42,956 bases of DNA from Virgibacillus alimentarius (GCF_000709085.1 NZ_JFBD01000003.1:1-42956); one strand, 5' to 3'. Numbered from the stretch's first letter, positions 25,946 to 37,568 are shown. Made by a program: numbers and translations. Notes: a model not told the origin generated them from the sequence alone.

Positions 25946-26024
25946 TTAACACCATCCCCTTTTTCATGACACCTCAGCAAAACGTAAAACCGAACTTTCC
26001 TGTATTACCTCATTTACAAATAGA

Positions 26025-26831
26025 TTAAACGGATAAGTACTTTTCTGTAGCTACATTATACATTGCTGTTGGTGTTTTTGGATCTGTATCGAATAAATCA
26101 ACGTTGATGCCACGTTCTTTTAGTATTTGATCAACAGACATTCGAGCCAGGTCTTTCATATTATTATCTTGACTTAAATGTGCTAAATAAATACGCTTTG
26201 TTTGATTTCCGATAATGTCACTTAATGCCAATCCTGAATCTTCGTTGGAAATATGTCCTGTATCCCCTAAAATACGCCGTTTTACATTCCATGGATAACG
26301 TCCCATTCGTAGCATGCTCACGTCGTGATTTGCTTCAAATATGTAGGCATCCGCATTTTCAACCGTCTTTTTAATTCGCTCTGATACATAGCCTAAATCG
26401 GTAACGAGAGCTACCTTTTTATTATTTTTATGGAATGTATAAAACATTGGCTCTGCTGCATCATGGGAGACACCAAATGATTCAACGTCCATATCACCAA
26501 ATGTTTCTACAGTTTCCATACCGAAATGGAATTTTTGATCTACGGATAACTTTCCGATTGAATTTTCCATCGCTTTCCATGTTTTTTCATTAGCAAAGAT
26601 TGGCAAATTGTATTTTCTAGCAACAATACCGAGTCCTTTTATATGATCAGCATGTTCATGTGTTACTAAAATCCCATTTAATGTCTTTGGATCAACATTG
26701 ACTTCATTTAACAGCTGGTCAATTTTCTTTCCGCTTAAACCTGCATCAACTAATAATTTTGTTTGATCGGATTCAATATAAAATGCATTTCCTGTACTGC
26801 CTGATGCCAGTACACTAAACTGAAACGTCAT
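26025..26831 (-). CDS. walJ: WalJ/YycJ metallo-beta-lactamase-fold exonuclease
   Basis: 268 residues. The metal-binding [10 protein letters not shown] motif (about 58-67) and later conserved LVTDLGYV and IFEANHDV segments identify the YycJ group. WalJ is a 5'-to-3' double-strand exonuclease tied to the WalRK operon and to coordination of the cell wall with DNA metabolism. The start overlaps the yycI end by 17 bases, as in other Bacillaceae. The length is the family norm. Confidence 0.94.
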   Translation of the reverse strand: MTFQFSVLASGSTGNAFYIESDQTKLLVDAGLSGKKIDQLLNEVNVDPKTLNGILVTHEHADHIKGLGIVARKYNLPIFANEKTWKAMENSIGKLSVDQKFHFGMETVETFGDMDVESFGVSHDAAEPMFYTFHKNNKKVALVTDLGYVSERIKKTVENADAYIFEANHDVSMLRMGRYPWNVKRRILGDTGHISNEDSGLALSDIIGNQTKRIYLAHLSQDNNMKDLARMSVDQILKERGINVDLFDTDPKTPTAMYNVATEKYLSV

Positions 26832-27759
26832 CTTCCTCCCCCCGATGAATTATTTCAAGCTTTTTCTCAAGCTGATTTAAAATACTGCCCTTTACCTTTT
26901 GATCACCTTTTAATTGACGGATACCTTTTACATATTCGGTAAGAACGTCGCTAATAAAGCTGTTCTCATCACTTGAAAATACAAATCCTTCGATTGCATT
27001 GACAAAATAATTTTTCTCCTCATTTACCGTCACTTTCCATGTTGGTACAAATACTTGAACACCATTCGCTAAGGGGACTCTCGTATGAAATCCAATATTG
27101 ACTTTCGTTATTTCATCCCCTGCATTTAACGTATTTGCTTTATACAATGTTTCAATGGCTTTAATCGGTTTGATTAAGGTTTTCTTCTCTGCACGCGGTT
27201 CTGCATCTCCAAGCATTGTCTGCGTATAATAAATCATTTCATTATCATCATTTAAAAAGACTAAGACCATTCCATTTTGATTAAAATAAATCGGTCTTTC
27301 CTTTTTCTCTTGAAAGAAGAAAAGAACATTCAAGTCCTTATTCCAATCCCAAAATGTATATTCCTTTGGGTAAATGATGGATTTCTTAACCGTTTCCTCA
27401 ATCTTTTCTTCCGAGTCACCTGGTGATATCGGAACAGGGTCTTCAAATTCAGAAATAATAAAGTTCTTATCAACGGATAAAGGTTCTTGATTTTTAAACC
27501 CTTCTACTTTCTTAAGGTCGTCTGTTGAAAAACTTTTTGGCTTCACAGATAAAAATGACTCATCAGAAACCTTCTCTGGCAATGAATTTATTTTAATATC
27601 TTCTGATTCAAGCTGTTCTTCAATTGGTGAATCTTGTCGTTCTAGCACTCCTATATTGGACTGCGATTGTTTATCAAAAAACTGAAATAATAAATACACA
27701 TCAAGGACAAGGAAACAGAGGATAAATAGTGTTTTTATTTGGCTCCATTGCATCCTCAA
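26815..27759 (-). CDS. yycI: WalK regulator YycI
   Basis: 314 residues. Membrane helix at residues 7-26 ([19 protein letters not shown]), then an extracytoplasmic body that includes the YycI-typical [13 protein letters not shown]. YycI and YycH bind WalK in the membrane and tune its activity (repressing in Bacillus). The gene overlaps both yycH (4 bases) and walJ (17 bases), so translation is coupled along the operon. Confidence 0.9.
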   Translation of the reverse strand: MRMQWSQIKTLFILCFLVLDVYLLFQFFDKQSQSNIGVLERQDSPIEEQLESEDIKINSLPEKVSDESFLSVKPKSFSTDDLKKVEGFKNQEPLSVDKNFIISEFEDPVPISPGDSEEKIEETVKKSIIYPKEYTFWDWNKDLNVLFFFQEKKERPIYFNQNGMVLVFLNDDNEMIYYTQTMLGDAEPRAEKKTLIKPIKAIETLYKANTLNAGDEITKVNIGFHTRVPLANGVQVFVPTWKVTVNEEKNYFVNAIEGFVFSSDENSFISDVLTEYVKGIRQLKGDQKVKGSILNQLEKKLEIIHRGEEDDVSV

Positions 27760-29039
27760 TTCCCTCCTTTATCACGGTCATCATTCATCTTTATTTCTTG
27801 CCAGTGGCCCTTATAATTTACATACCATGCGGGCTCAAGCATTAAGCTATAAGTTGCATTGTCTAAATAGGATAATTGATAGCCGACTTGAATATCGCTA
27901 ATTTTATCAATTTCATACTCCGACTCATTTTGAAGGAAGAAAATAACGTCACTGCCTGATGGCAATGTAACCGGATCTTCCCCTAGGCTATTATTTAAGA
28001 TGAAAAGGGGCCGCCGGTACTGATGCAGTTCTTGCTCACGCCATACTTGTTCAATAACGGATAAATCATTTCTATTATAGACTGGATACCCGTCATAACG
28101 CATTCGAAAACGAAGGCTATTTGCCGATCTGTCGATTTTCTCCAGTTTATACGTATTTGTCCAACCCTTATGTTCATTAACATTGGAGATGCTGCTATCT
28201 AATAAATCGGCTGGATCCATTGGGTCAAAGTTTGGGTTGATCGGATTGATAAACTCCATATTTTTCTCATCATGCATCACGCTCAGACCACGCTGTCCGT
28301 CCGTAAAATATGCTTCGCCAACATTCGCACTTACCAGGGATGGGTTACTAAACAAGGCGTTTACAAGCATATCCGGATCAGTGCCTTTTACTGCCATGGA
28401 GCGTTTTTTCATTTGTACGTCATTCTTTGGCAAATAAATTTTTTCATCGCCAGGCTCAAATAATACATATTCACTTAGATCGTCGAATTGAGATAAGGCT
28501 GACCACAAAAGATCATATTTGCCAGTATTATCAATCATAGCGGTCGCTTGTTTTCTTTCATCGACTGACAAAAATGTTACATGTAAGGTTGTAGCCGATG
28601 GATCAAAGGTAATGAATATACGTTTAAACGACCAGTTGGGCAAAGGTTCATCCTTGTTCAATGTAAATAGACTTGGCAGCATCTTAACCGGGATTGCGTC
28701 AGGGAAAATGAGCTCTACCATGTATTTATTGGATGGAATAGAAGCGTCACTTACAGTTAAGTCATACAACACCCATGACTGCATATCCTTATATAAATTT
28801 TGACTGTTTAATGGGTCTGTGTATGAAAAGTAACGTCCATTATTATGAAAAATAATCGATCTGGGCTCGATTAGACTCTTTTTCGTTTCTTCTATCCCTC
28901 CGATGTCGACTTCGTTCACATAGGAAGTGTCATACGTAAGTTCATTATTTGGCTGATAAGTCCACAGCCCAAATGTAAGCAGTAAACTTAATCCTACTAG
29001 AACACATAAAATAAATGTTTTAACGGATTCCAATTTCAT
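27756..29039 (-). CDS. yycH: WalK regulator YycH
   Basis: 427 residues. A membrane helix at 7-27 is followed by a large extracytoplasmic domain (for example SYLDNATYSLMLEPAWYVNY near the end). The sequence and place between walK and yycI fit YycH, the partner of YycI in control of the WalK sensor kinase. The start ATG overlaps the walK stop by 4 bases (ATGA). Confidence 0.9.
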   Translation of the reverse strand: MKLESVKTFILCVLVGLSLLLTFGLWTYQPNNELTYDTSYVNEVDIGGIEETKKSLIEPRSIIFHNNGRYFSYTDPLNSQNLYKDMQSWVLYDLTVSDASIPSNKYMVELIFPDAIPVKMLPSLFTLNKDEPLPNWSFKRIFITFDPSATTLHVTFLSVDERKQATAMIDNTGKYDLLWSALSQFDDLSEYVLFEPGDEKIYLPKNDVQMKKRSMAVKGTDPDMLVNALFSNPSLVSANVGEAYFTDGQRGLSVMHDEKNMEFINPINPNFDPMDPADLLDSSISNVNEHKGWTNTYKLEKIDRSANSLRFRMRYDGYPVYNRNDLSVIEQVWREQELHQYRRPLFILNNSLGEDPVTLPSGSDVIFFLQNESEYEIDKISDIQVGYQLSYLDNATYSLMLEPAWYVNYKGHWQEIKMNDDRDKGGN

Positions 29040-30868
29040 TTGCGATCTCCCCGCTTTTGATTCATTAGCGGAAGTGTAAAAAGCACTGTTGTGCCTTTTC
29101 CTTCTTTACTTTTCGCCCATATTTTCCCGTAATGTGCTTCCACCAATTCTTTGGAAATAGCTAAACCTAATCCAGTACCGCCAAGCTTTCTCGTTCTTGC
29201 TTTATCTGCTCGATAGAAACGGTCAAATATTTTATCCAGTTTATCATACGTTATTCCTAGCCCCTGGTCTTGAATACTGATTAGTAAACGGTGTCTTTGT
29301 TTTTCTACCCGCAGCCGAATTGTGCCACCCTCAGGTGAATACTTAATGGCATTCGATATAATGTTATCCAAAACCTGCGTCATTTTATCTTTATCCATCC
29401 ACACAAAATAGTGTTTTTTCGGTAATTCCCTCTGAAGTGTTATATGTTCCGGAATATTCATATCAAATCGATCAATGACCTCATGAAAATAAGCGATAAA
29501 GTCTATTTTTTCCTTATAAATGGAGTATTCTTTATTATCCATCCTGGAAAGCTGCAATAAGTCATTAACCATCCGGATCATACGCTCCGTTTCATTTTGA
29601 GCTACGCTTAAGAATTTAGGCGCAATTTCCTTATCTTCCCATGCGCCATCTGCTAATGCTTCCATATAACTTCGCATGGTTGTTAATGGCGTACGTAATT
29701 CATGGGAAACATTTGAGACAAATTCTCGTCTTTCCTGCTCTACCTTTTCTTGTTCCGTCACATCACTTAGAACAGTAATTAAACCTGTCACTTCGTCTTC
29801 TTCATCATAAATTGCGGAGAAATTTGCACGAAGCAAGTAAAACTCCTGATCATCACTTAAATCGATAAGAATGGAGCCACTATCCTGCAATTCGGTAAGG
29901 TCGACATTCTTTTCCTCTAGTGGCAGTATATCAAGTAAAAATTTACCCGCTATCTGATCGGGACTTTGTCCTATAAATCTTGCAGCAGCTTCGTTTACTA
30001 ATGATACGTACCCTGCCTTATCCGTAGAAATGACGCCTTCTGTCATATTCGATAAGACAGAACTTAGCTTTCTTCTTTCCTTTTCCGTTGTAGCCCGTGA
30101 TAGGAGCAGTCGGTCATTGAGATCATTAAAGGTCTCTGCAAGCTGGCCAATTTCATCGGTACCATACACATTAACCTTTTGTGAAAAGTCACCTTTCCCC
30201 ATTGTCTGCGCCTGTCTACGCATCTCTACGATTGGCTTTGTAATGGTCCGGGCAACTAAAATTCCTAGCAGTGCAGATACAATAATTGCCAAAATGGAGC
30301 CTTTTAAGAAAATCTCATTAATATTTTGCAGCTGGTCATAGACACCTTCCAGTGAGGCTTCTAAATATATAGAGCCAATCACATTTTCTTCTTTATCATA
30401 TATAGGAACAGATTTTATAAAAACCCGATTTCCTGTTTTTGCATTTCGTAATGTATTATCTAAAGAAGATCCAAATTTAAGGGTTTTTTGTACAATGTCT
30501 TCCGTTGTTTTCTTTCCAATAATATCCCGGTTTTTATAGTCGTTACTGCCTATGACACGGCTTTGGCTATTGATCACTTGTATGTTCGTAATCGCATCCG
30601 TTCCAACATCCGTGACAATCGTCTGTACTTCTTCCTCCAGCGTCATTTCACCTTCGTCGTCAGTACGATCTTTATTAAATGCCTGTTCTAAATTATAACT
30701 TAAGAGCTCCACCCGATCGTTCACAGACATCTTGAAATTTTCAAGGAGCTCTGATTCTAATTCTCTAGCGACATAGGAACCAATCACTTGTACCGCTATA
30801 AGTAATAATAAAATATATATAATAATAAATTTTAATTGGATGGAGCGGAAAAAACCAACCTTCTTCAT
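29036..30868 (-). CDS. walK: Sensor histidine kinase WalK
   Basis: About 610 residues from the ATG at 30868 (AGGAGTAG upstream; the TTG two codons earlier is not needed). Two membrane helices (about 11-31 and 190-208) flank an extracytoplasmic Cache-like loop. HAMP, PAS (near 268-370) and HisKA with SHELRTPLTTM (phospho-His about 389) follow, then the ATPase with NIISNAIKYSPEGG, DQGLGI and GTGLGL. WalK phosphorylates WalR to control cell-wall metabolism and is essential in most Firmicutes with this operon. walR lies directly upstream. Confidence 0.96.
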   Translation of the reverse strand: MKKVGFFRSIQLKFIIIYILLLLIAVQVIGSYVARELESELLENFKMSVNDRVELLSYNLEQAFNKDRTDDEGEMTLEEEVQTIVTDVGTDAITNIQVINSQSRVIGSNDYKNRDIIGKKTTEDIVQKTLKFGSSLDNTLRNAKTGNRVFIKSVPIYDKEENVIGSIYLEASLEGVYDQLQNINEIFLKGSILAIIVSALLGILVARTITKPIVEMRRQAQTMGKGDFSQKVNVYGTDEIGQLAETFNDLNDRLLLSRATTEKERRKLSSVLSNMTEGVISTDKAGYVSLVNEAAARFIGQSPDQIAGKFLLDILPLEEKNVDLTELQDSGSILIDLSDDQEFYLLRANFSAIYDEEDEVTGLITVLSDVTEQEKVEQERREFVSNVSHELRTPLTTMRSYMEALADGAWEDKEIAPKFLSVAQNETERMIRMVNDLLQLSRMDNKEYSIYKEKIDFIAYFHEVIDRFDMNIPEHITLQRELPKKHYFVWMDKDKMTQVLDNIISNAIKYSPEGGTIRLRVEKQRHRLLISIQDQGLGITYDKLDKIFDRFYRADKARTRKLGGTGLGLAISKELVEAHYGKIWAKSKEGKGTTVLFTLPLMNQKRGDRK

Positions 30869-30874
30869 GCACAA

Positions 30875-31579
30875 CTACTCCTGCTCAGGATTACGCAAAT
30901 AATACCCAACACCGCGACGGGTAACGATCCAAGTTGGATTACTTGGGTTTTCCTCAATTTTTTCGCGTAGTCTTCTTACCGTAACGTCAACGGTACGTAC
31001 ATCACCAAAATAGTCATAACCCCAAACGGTTTCAAGTAAATGTTCGCGGGTCATTACTTGTCCGATATGGCGGGCTAAATAATGCAATAACTCAAACTCA
31101 CGATGCGTTAAATCAATATGTTCTCCGTCTCGCGAAACAGAATATGCATCTGGATGAATAACCAGTTTGCCAATAATAATGTTTTTTGAGGGCTTCACTG
31201 TATCGTCAGGAGCTTGCTGTTGTCTGCGTAAATTTGCTTTTACACGTGCAATCAACTCCCGGTTGCTAAAAGGCTTGGTTACATAATCGTCAGCACCAAG
31301 TTCAAGACCTAACACTTTATCTATTTCTGAATCTTTTGCTGTCAACATAATAATTGGCATGGTTTGTGTCTTCCTGATTTCCCGACACACTTCATTTCCA
31401 TCCTTGCCTGGAAGCATAATATCCAGTAGGACGAGATCAGGCTGTTCATCCTCAGCAAGTTCGATTGCTTTATCCCCATCATAGGCACAAATTACCTCAT
31501 AACCTTCTTTTTCTAAATTAAATTTTAAAATATCTGCAATTGGCTGTTCATCATCTACTACTAGAATTTTTAATGCCAT
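30875..31579 (-). CDS. walR: Response regulator WalR
   Basis: 234 residues from the ATG at 31579 (AAAGGG upstream). Receiver domain with Asp9-Asp10, phospho-Asp53 in [14 protein letters not shown], and Lys in DDYVTKPFS; OmpR-type DNA-binding domain with [32 protein letters not shown] and [15 protein letters not shown]. It follows the B. subtilis WalR sequence closely. It governs autolysin and wall-synthesis genes and is first in the essential walRK operon. Confidence 0.97.
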   Translation of the reverse strand: MALKILVVDDEQPIADILKFNLEKEGYEVICAYDGDKAIELAEDEQPDLVLLDIMLPGKDGNEVCREIRKTQTMPIIMLTAKDSEIDKVLGLELGADDYVTKPFSNRELIARVKANLRRQQQAPDDTVKPSKNIIIGKLVIHPDAYSVSRDGEHIDLTHREFELLHYLARHIGQVMTREHLLETVWGYDYFGDVRTVDVTVRRLREKIEENPSNPTWIVTRRGVGYYLRNPEQE

Positions 31580-31905
31580 GCTATTCACATCCCTTTCTCA
31601 CTTTAGGAAAAAAATAAAATCTATGTCATTATGGGTTGTCTATATTTTCAAACATACTCTTGATCTATTTTATCGTACTTTCCATAAAAAGTCTTACTTT
31701 GAAATTAATGAAAGCGGGTTTTCGTATCTTTCAACTACTGATTTCCTTCCTTTTTTCAAAGATAAACTTTTCAAGTAGTAGCGATCTTTTAGACGTTTAG
31801 CAAATAACAAAAAGAGACGGATACTCATACATCTTATCATGTAGAATCCATCTCTGTCTCTCTGATTCAAAATAGTTGATGCGTTACAGCTTGCGTAACA
31901 CCCTT
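31580..31905 (-). other. Noncoding region between walR and dnaB
   Basis: 326 bases with no credible gene; the short frames here have no ribosome-binding sites. On the dnaB side it holds that gene's terminator (31808-31855). The rest is A/T-rich and should contain the walR promoter; no convincing -35/-10 pair was found. Confidence 0.5.
31808..31855 (-). terminator. Terminator of the gdpP-rplI-dnaB transcript
   Basis: On the minus strand AGAGAUGGAU pairs with AUCCGUCUCU (10 bp, one G-U), with extra inner pairing ACAU/AUGU, followed by UUUUUG. Confidence 0.75.
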
Positions 31906-33282
31906 TTATGCTTGTTGCATGGATACTGGCGGAATATCACTAGAATCATAACGATGATCTAAATCAACGAATTTATTATATTCCTTTACGAAGGCTAACT
32001 CGACATTGCCAACCGGACCATTCCGCTGCTTAGAAATAATAATTTCGATAATATTTTGCTTTTCTGATTCGGAATCGTAATAGTCATCACGATATAGAAA
32101 TCCGACAATATCCGCATCCTGCTCAATACTTCCTGATTCCCGCAAGTCAGACATCATTGGACGTTTATCTTGCCTTGACTCTACACCACGGGACAACTGG
32201 GATAAAGCAATTAGCGGGACATTTAATTCACGGGCAAGTCCTTTTAAGGAACGCGATATTTCTGATACTTCCTGCTGTCTATTTTCCTTGGAATTTGCAC
32301 TTCCCTGGATTAACTGCAAGTAATCGATTAAAATCATTCCGAGTCCGTGTTCCTGCTTTAACCGGCGGCACTTGGAACGAATTTCACTTACACGGATTCC
32401 TGGAGAGTCATCAATGAAAATTCCAGCATTTGAAAGACTCCCCATCGCCATCGTTAATTTACTCCAGTCTTCTGCTTCCAGTTTTCCTGTTCGTAAGCGC
32501 TGTGCATCAATATTTCCTTCTGCACAAAGCATACGCGAAACGAGTTGATCTGCGCCCATTTCCAAGCTAAATATAGCAACACTTTCGTCCGTATTAATAG
32601 CTACATTTTGAGCAACGTTAAGGGCAAATGCCGTTTTACCTACAGATGGACGAGCAGCGATAATGATTAAATCGTTTCGCTGAAATCCAGAAGTGATCCG
32701 ATCCAAATCTCTAAACCCCGTTGGTATGCCGGTCACATCACCATCGTTTTGATGAAGTTGTTCAATATTATCATAAACTTCAATTAGGACATCTTTTATC
32801 GCTTTAAAAGAGCCTGAATTTTTACGGCTGGAAACTTCTAGTATACTTTTTTCTGCTTCATTTAAGACATCCTCTACTTCGTCTTCTTTCGCATAAGTAG
32901 TCGTTACGATATCTGTAGCCGTACGTATTAAGCGGCGTAACAACGCTTTTTCCTCTACTATTTTACTATAGTAAATGATATTTGCTGCTGTTGGTACACT
33001 ACTGGCTAAGTCGGTAAGATAGGAAACCCCACCGACTTCATCTAATGTTTTTTCGTTTGAGAGAGATGTTGTTACGGTAACTAGATCAATAGGTTCTCCC
33101 CGATCTGAAAGTTTCATCATTGTTTGGAAAATACGTTGGTGTCCTGCTCGGTAAAAATCATCGGGCATCAACAATTCAGACGCTTGTGAAAATGCTTCTG
33201 GTTCTAAAAATATTGCCCCTATTACCGCTTGTTCCGCTTCTATATTATGTGGAGGCGTTCGGTCATTCCACTGTTCGCTCAT
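31906..33282 (-). CDS. dnaB: Replicative DNA helicase DnaB (B. subtilis DnaC)
   Basis: 458 residues. N-terminal domain starting NIEAEQAVIGAIFLEPEAF, then the RecA-like core with Walker A AARPSVGKTAFA (about 210-221), IFSLEMGADQLV, LIDYLQLIQG (Walker B) and SRGVESRQDKRPMMSDLRES. This is the hexameric helicase at the replication fork. The gene is named dnaC in B. subtilis. It follows rplI, the same pairing as in B. subtilis and staphylococci. Confidence 0.97.
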   Translation of the reverse strand: MSEQWNDRTPPHNIEAEQAVIGAIFLEPEAFSQASELLMPDDFYRAGHQRIFQTMMKLSDRGEPIDLVTVTTSLSNEKTLDEVGGVSYLTDLASSVPTAANIIYYSKIVEEKALLRRLIRTATDIVTTTYAKEDEVEDVLNEAEKSILEVSSRKNSGSFKAIKDVLIEVYDNIEQLHQNDGDVTGIPTGFRDLDRITSGFQRNDLIIIAARPSVGKTAFALNVAQNVAINTDESVAIFSLEMGADQLVSRMLCAEGNIDAQRLRTGKLEAEDWSKLTMAMGSLSNAGIFIDDSPGIRVSEIRSKCRRLKQEHGLGMILIDYLQLIQGSANSKENRQQEVSEISRSLKGLARELNVPLIALSQLSRGVESRQDKRPMMSDLRESGSIEQDADIVGFLYRDDYYDSESEKQNIIEIIISKQRNGPVGNVELAFVKEYNKFVDLDHRYDSSDIPPVSMQQA

Positions 33283-33318
33283 TGTTTTTCCCCCTTTAAC
33301 CGAGAGATTTCTATGATG

Positions 33319-33768
33319 TTATTTTTCCTCTGTAACATGAACATTAATCGATCCAGTTACCTCTGGATGAAGCTTTACAGGGACAATTGTATGCCCTAAT
33401 GCTCGAATTGGCTCATCTAATTCAATTTTCCGTTTATCAATTTTATGACCATGTTCCTTTTTTAGTGCTTCAGCGATTTGCTTACTTGTGATCGAACCAA
33501 ATAGACGTCCGCCTTTTCCTGATTTTGCTTTTACTTTTACAGTGAGGTCTGCTAGTTTATCTTTTAAATCGATGGCTGCCTCTTTTTCTTCCTGTTCTAA
33601 TTGTTCATCTTTACGTTCTTTTGCTTCTAAAGCTTTCAGATTACCTGGTGTTGCTTCAATTGCCAGGTCCTTCTTAAGCAGGTAGTTACGAGCATATCCG
33701 GTTGATACTTCTTTTACTTCTCCTTTTTTGCCTGTACCTTTTACGTCTTTTATAAAGATTACCTTCAT
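33319..33768 (-). CDS. rplI: Ribosomal protein L9
   Basis: 149 residues, the normal length. The conserved start [20 protein letters not shown] and the [16 protein letters not shown] segment identify bL9, which binds 23S rRNA at the L1 stalk base. The start overlaps the gdpP stop by 4 bases (ATGA), so translation is coupled. Confidence 0.97.
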   Translation of the reverse strand: MKVIFIKDVKGTGKKGEVKEVSTGYARNYLLKKDLAIEATPGNLKALEAKERKDEQLEQEEKEAAIDLKDKLADLTVKVKAKSGKGGRLFGSITSKQIAEALKKEHGHKIDKRKIELDEPIRALGHTIVPVKLHPEVTGSINVHVTEEK

Positions 33769-35744
33769 GATGATTCTCTCCCCTCAAAGTATTCTTCAAG
33801 TATATCTTTTAAAAATGCTTCCGCGTCATCAATGGTTGTATCCTCTATCTGTGTAGCAGCGTTTGTTAAATGTCCGCCTCCATTCATTTTTTCCATAATG
33901 ATTTGGACATTGACATCACCTAGAGACCTGGCACTAATTCCTATTTTATCATCTTCACGCTCACAAATAACGAAATATGCATTGACACCACTCATCGTTA
34001 AAAGCGTATCCGCTGCCTGAGCAATAAGTATTTGCCCATATCGCTCTCCCTTTTTCGCCTTGGAAATGGCAATGGATTCACGGTAAATCTCTGCGCGTTC
34101 GATTAATTTGCTTCGCTTAATATAAACATCCAAGTCTTCCTTCATCAGCCTTTGAACTAAAACTGTATCAGCACCCTTTGAACGTAAATAGGAAGCTGCA
34201 TCAAAGGTTCGTGACCCTGTCCGTAATGTGAAGCTCTTCGTATCAACAATAATACCAGCTAATAAGGCTGTAGCCTCAAGCATTTTAAGTTTTAATTTCT
34301 TTGGTTGATATTCCAGTAACTCTGTAACTAATTCTGCTGTGGATGATGCGTATGGCTCCATATAAACAAGTGTCGGATTTTCAATAAAATCTTCTCCCCG
34401 GCGATGGTGGTCAATGACTACTTTAAATTCAGCTTTCTGCAGCAAACGTTCATTGGAAACCATCGCTGGTTTATGTGTATCTACGACAACAATTAAACTG
34501 CGGCTCGTTAGAATATCTTCAGCTTCTTCTGGTTCCACAAAATGCTGCCAAATCGCTTCCTCCTGTTTAATGGCACGCATCAAGCGCTGTATCCCCGTAT
34601 TGACATCATCTGGATCATAAACAATATGACCGTCAACATCATTTGATTTTGCAATGTTTAAAATACCGATAGCTGCACCAAAAGCGTCCATATCGGGGGC
34701 TTTATGCCCCATAATAATGACATTATCACTTTCTTTGATAAGCTCCTTTAATGCGTGGGATATGACACGCGCTCTTACGCGAGTCCGTTTTTCCATCGGA
34801 TTTGTTTTTCCGCCATAAAATCGAACTTTTCCTGTTTCATCTTTGATCGCTACCTGGTCTCCCCCGCGCCCTAACGCTAAGTCCAGACCTGATTGAGCCG
34901 TTTCTCCAAGTGTTGGCAACGGCATATTGCCAACACCAATGCCAATACTGAGCGTAACAGGATTCTTCTGGGCTTGATCCGCGTTTAATTCACGTACTTC
35001 ATCCAGAATATCAAATTTGGAGTCCTCGAGCTTCTTCAGTATCTCTTTCGTCCCCACCGCTAGAAAACGATCTTGAGACGTACGTTTTAAATAAAATCCA
35101 TAAGCATGTGACCAATTATTTAAAACGGAAGTTACTTTGGAATTAAGCTGACTCTTCGTTGTATCATCCATGTTTTGCGTAATTTCTTCATAATTATCGA
35201 GATAAATAATGGCTAAAACCGTTTGTTCATTTTGATACAGATTTTCTATTTCCGTCTGAGCTGTGCGGTCAAATAAATAAAGCAACCGTTCATCTTTCTT
35301 AATCACTGCTTGAAATCTATATCCTTCTAGTTCAAACCAATACTCATCTTTATTTTCTTTAATATGCGCAATTAAATCTTCTGCGAGTGTATTTAGAGAA
35401 TTTCCGACTAATGTATCATCTGCAGCGAATCGATTCATATAGGGATTGGCCCATTCAATTTTATACTCTTCACTAAATAGGAGAATACCAATTGGCATTT
35501 CCAATAATGCCTCTTCCCCAACCTTTTTGATGCGATGAGAAAGGGTTGAAATATATTTCTCTGTTTCATTAATTAATGTTTGCTCCGTTCGGATACTATA
35601 GTAAAAAGAAACAGCTAGTAATATCGTCATTACGATTCCTAGTTTCCACTCGAAATACCAAATTAGCCCCAATAAAATAATGGAAAGTATATAGATCATC
35701 CATAAATGACTGCTAAATGTTGGTTTTTTCTTTACATCTGACAT
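33765..35744 (-). CDS. gdpP: c-di-AMP phosphodiesterase GdpP (YybT)
   Basis: 659 residues from the ATG at 35744, equal to the B. subtilis length; TAGGAG lies upstream, and an in-frame extension to 35771 begins at a TTG before the site. Two membrane helices (about 10-45), a PAS-like domain, a degenerate GGDEF domain and the DHH/DHHA1 catalytic part follow: [31 protein letters not shown] and [11 protein letters not shown]. It hydrolyses cyclic di-AMP and affects wall stress and beta-lactam tolerance. It is coupled to rplI. Confidence 0.95.
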   Translation of the reverse strand: MSDVKKKPTFSSHLWMIYILSIILLGLIWYFEWKLGIVMTILLAVSFYYSIRTEQTLINETEKYISTLSHRIKKVGEEALLEMPIGILLFSEEYKIEWANPYMNRFAADDTLVGNSLNTLAEDLIAHIKENKDEYWFELEGYRFQAVIKKDERLLYLFDRTAQTEIENLYQNEQTVLAIIYLDNYEEITQNMDDTTKSQLNSKVTSVLNNWSHAYGFYLKRTSQDRFLAVGTKEILKKLEDSKFDILDEVRELNADQAQKNPVTLSIGIGVGNMPLPTLGETAQSGLDLALGRGGDQVAIKDETGKVRFYGGKTNPMEKRTRVRARVISHALKELIKESDNVIIMGHKAPDMDAFGAAIGILNIAKSNDVDGHIVYDPDDVNTGIQRLMRAIKQEEAIWQHFVEPEEAEDILTSRSLIVVVDTHKPAMVSNERLLQKAEFKVVIDHHRRGEDFIENPTLVYMEPYASSTAELVTELLEYQPKKLKLKMLEATALLAGIIVDTKSFTLRTGSRTFDAASYLRSKGADTVLVQRLMKEDLDVYIKRSKLIERAEIYRESIAISKAKKGERYGQILIAQAADTLLTMSGVNAYFVICEREDDKIGISARSLGDVNVQIIMEKMNGGGHLTNAATQIEDTTIDDAEAFLKDILEEYFEGRESS

Positions 35745-35775
35745 GAAAAATTCACTCCTACTATTTAACAACCGT

Positions 35776-36720
35776 TTATTTTTTACGTTGAGCTATCCGA
35801 TCCCTAAGCCCAAAACCTAAATCAATTATACCTATGATCCGTACGAAATAAAGGAGAAGAAATGGTAAAAGCAATGTCAGAACTACGCTAAGTATTGGAA
35901 TTGCTTTTGACCAATTTTTATAGTTTGCATAGAAAAAGATAAATGACAACCCTTGTATCGTCATCAACACACCTGTTAATGTGAAAATATTTATCACGGC
36001 TAAGTAAAAAACACTGTTAGGATCCAAATCAATAAACGTAAATAGTAAGGCTACGAAGTAAACCCAAATTATTACAACTGGGAACCGTAATGAACGGAAA
36101 GGCGGAAAACGAAATTGTCTATTTTCCAGCCGATTAATTAATTTATAACTAACCCATTGAGTCAGAAACGCGAATACAATAGCTATAAGAGCGAGTACAA
36201 CTGGAAACAAATCTTGCATGAGTTCAATCTGATCCTTGAGAAGTTCCTGAGCCTGCGTTTGATCTGTTATTCCGTATTGCCCCATAATCTCTTGACTCAT
36301 TTCCATCGAGTCATTAACCATGATATCAATTTCTTCTAACCAATTGATTTGTAGCACAAGCTGTATAAAAAGAACTACAAATAATAACCCTGCAATAAAG
36401 CCAATTGCTCCTCTTCCCCATGTTTCATATGGGGATAATCCTTGATGGATTGCAGTACCAATCAAAATTCCTGCGATTCCTACTAAGACAGTTAAAGGTA
36501 ATGTCACGGAAGTTTCGAAAAACAATGTAAAAAGAATCGCAGCTGCCAACATTAATAAAGAAGGCTTCCAGCTATATTTAAACGTATATAGAACAAATGG
36601 TATCGGCAGTAAAAATATAGCAATAACGATAAAGGCAGGAATAAACCTTGCCATTAATAGAAGTAAGATGAAGATCCCTGTAAATAGAGCCCCATCTGTC
36701 ATTTGTTTCGACTGATTCAT
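35776..36720 (-). CDS. yybS: YybS-family membrane protein (DUF2232)
   Basis: 314 residues from the ATG at 36720 (TTGAGGTG upstream). About eight hydrophobic helices, with the pattern of the YybS/DUF2232 family found upstream of gdpP in Bacillaceae. The function is unknown. It starts the yybS-gdpP-rplI-dnaB run; the 31-base gap to gdpP suggests one transcript. Confidence 0.85.
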   Translation of the reverse strand: MNQSKQMTDGALFTGIFILLLLMARFIPAFIVIAIFLLPIPFVLYTFKYSWKPSLLMLAAAILFTLFFETSVTLPLTVLVGIAGILIGTAIHQGLSPYETWGRGAIGFIAGLLFVVLFIQLVLQINWLEEIDIMVNDSMEMSQEIMGQYGITDQTQAQELLKDQIELMQDLFPVVLALIAIVFAFLTQWVSYKLINRLENRQFRFPPFRSLRFPVVIIWVYFVALLFTFIDLDPNSVFYLAVINIFTLTGVLMTIQGLSFIFFYANYKNWSKAIPILSVVLTLLLPFLLLYFVRIIGIIDLGFGLRDRIAQRKK

Positions 36721-37014
36721 TTTTTGCACCTCAACAATTGATAACATAACTTAAAATACATATTTTTTAGCTTATTGGTAAGTTTGTCATTCTAATATGA
36801 TAACATGATTTTGACCGTAATTGGCCCTGGAAATGATAAAAAATATTTCCACGTCATTTTTGAAAAGTTTCTTACTATATCATGCACTTACTATTCTTTT
36901 TATAGGATTCCCATTATAATAAAAGGATGAATCAATTTTATCAATTATATCTTCTAAAAGTCGAATATCTTAACTTTATTTTTTTAGTGGCTTTTGGTAA
37001 AAAGGATGAATATC

Positions 37015-37500
37015 ATGGTCTTTTGGAAAACATTTTTGCATAGCCTTCAGCTTCCTTCTAAAAATGCAATGTTTAAATTAAATCGAACAGGGATGGATAT
37101 TGCTGTCCTGTATATGTTTATGCTCTTGCTTCTGGTTTCAGTGCCTTCCCTGATCGACCGGCTAACAACAACCGGCCAACCAGGTTCGGATTTAAATTTA
37201 CTGTTCTTACTGATTTACTTTTTTATTTTTTATTATTTACCGATGACAGTCATCGTTTTTCTATTGCTTTCCTTCGTTGCCTATATTGGCACATGGATAG
37301 CTAAATTCATGCAGCGAAAATTAAAGTTCCCATTACTCTTCAAAATGTGTGCTTATATTTCCACTGTACCATTTATTCTATATACCATCGTTGCAATCCT
37401 CTTTCCAATTGATGATACTTTTTTATGGTTTGCTCTATTGTATACGTTTATTTTCTTGGTTAAGATGATTACTGTTTACCCGAAACGCAGAGTACGCTAA
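37015..37500 (+). CDS. Predicted membrane protein, DUF1189-like
   Basis: 161 residues from the ATG at 37015, with AAAAGGATG upstream; earlier in-frame codons overlap that site. Several membrane helices are seen. The N-terminal segment (FLHSLQLPSKNAMFKLNRTG) and later helices resemble DUF1189 proteins, which are usually longer. The function is unknown. A TATAAT at 36915-36920 may be its -10; the 267 bases upstream otherwise hold no gene. Confidence 0.7.
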   Translation: MVFWKTFLHSLQLPSKNAMFKLNRTGMDIAVLYMFMLLLLVSVPSLIDRLTTTGQPGSDLNLLFLLIYFFIFYYLPMTVIVFLLLSFVAYIGTWIAKFMQRKLKFPLLFKMCAYISTVPFILYTIVAILFPIDDTFLWFALLYTFIFLVKMITVYPKRRVR

Positions 37501-37525
37501 GAATCAACTCGTTATTACAAAAATA

Positions 37526-37568
37526 AAAAACCTCTAAATCCAGTATGAGCTGGATTTAGAGGTTTTTT
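37526..37568. terminator. Bidirectional terminator between the membrane gene and rpsR
   Basis: A perfect 13-bp stem (CCTCTAAATCCAG with CTGGATTTAGAGG) flanked by A6 and T6, so it can end both the plus-strand gene and the rpsF-ssb-rpsR operon. Confidence 0.92.
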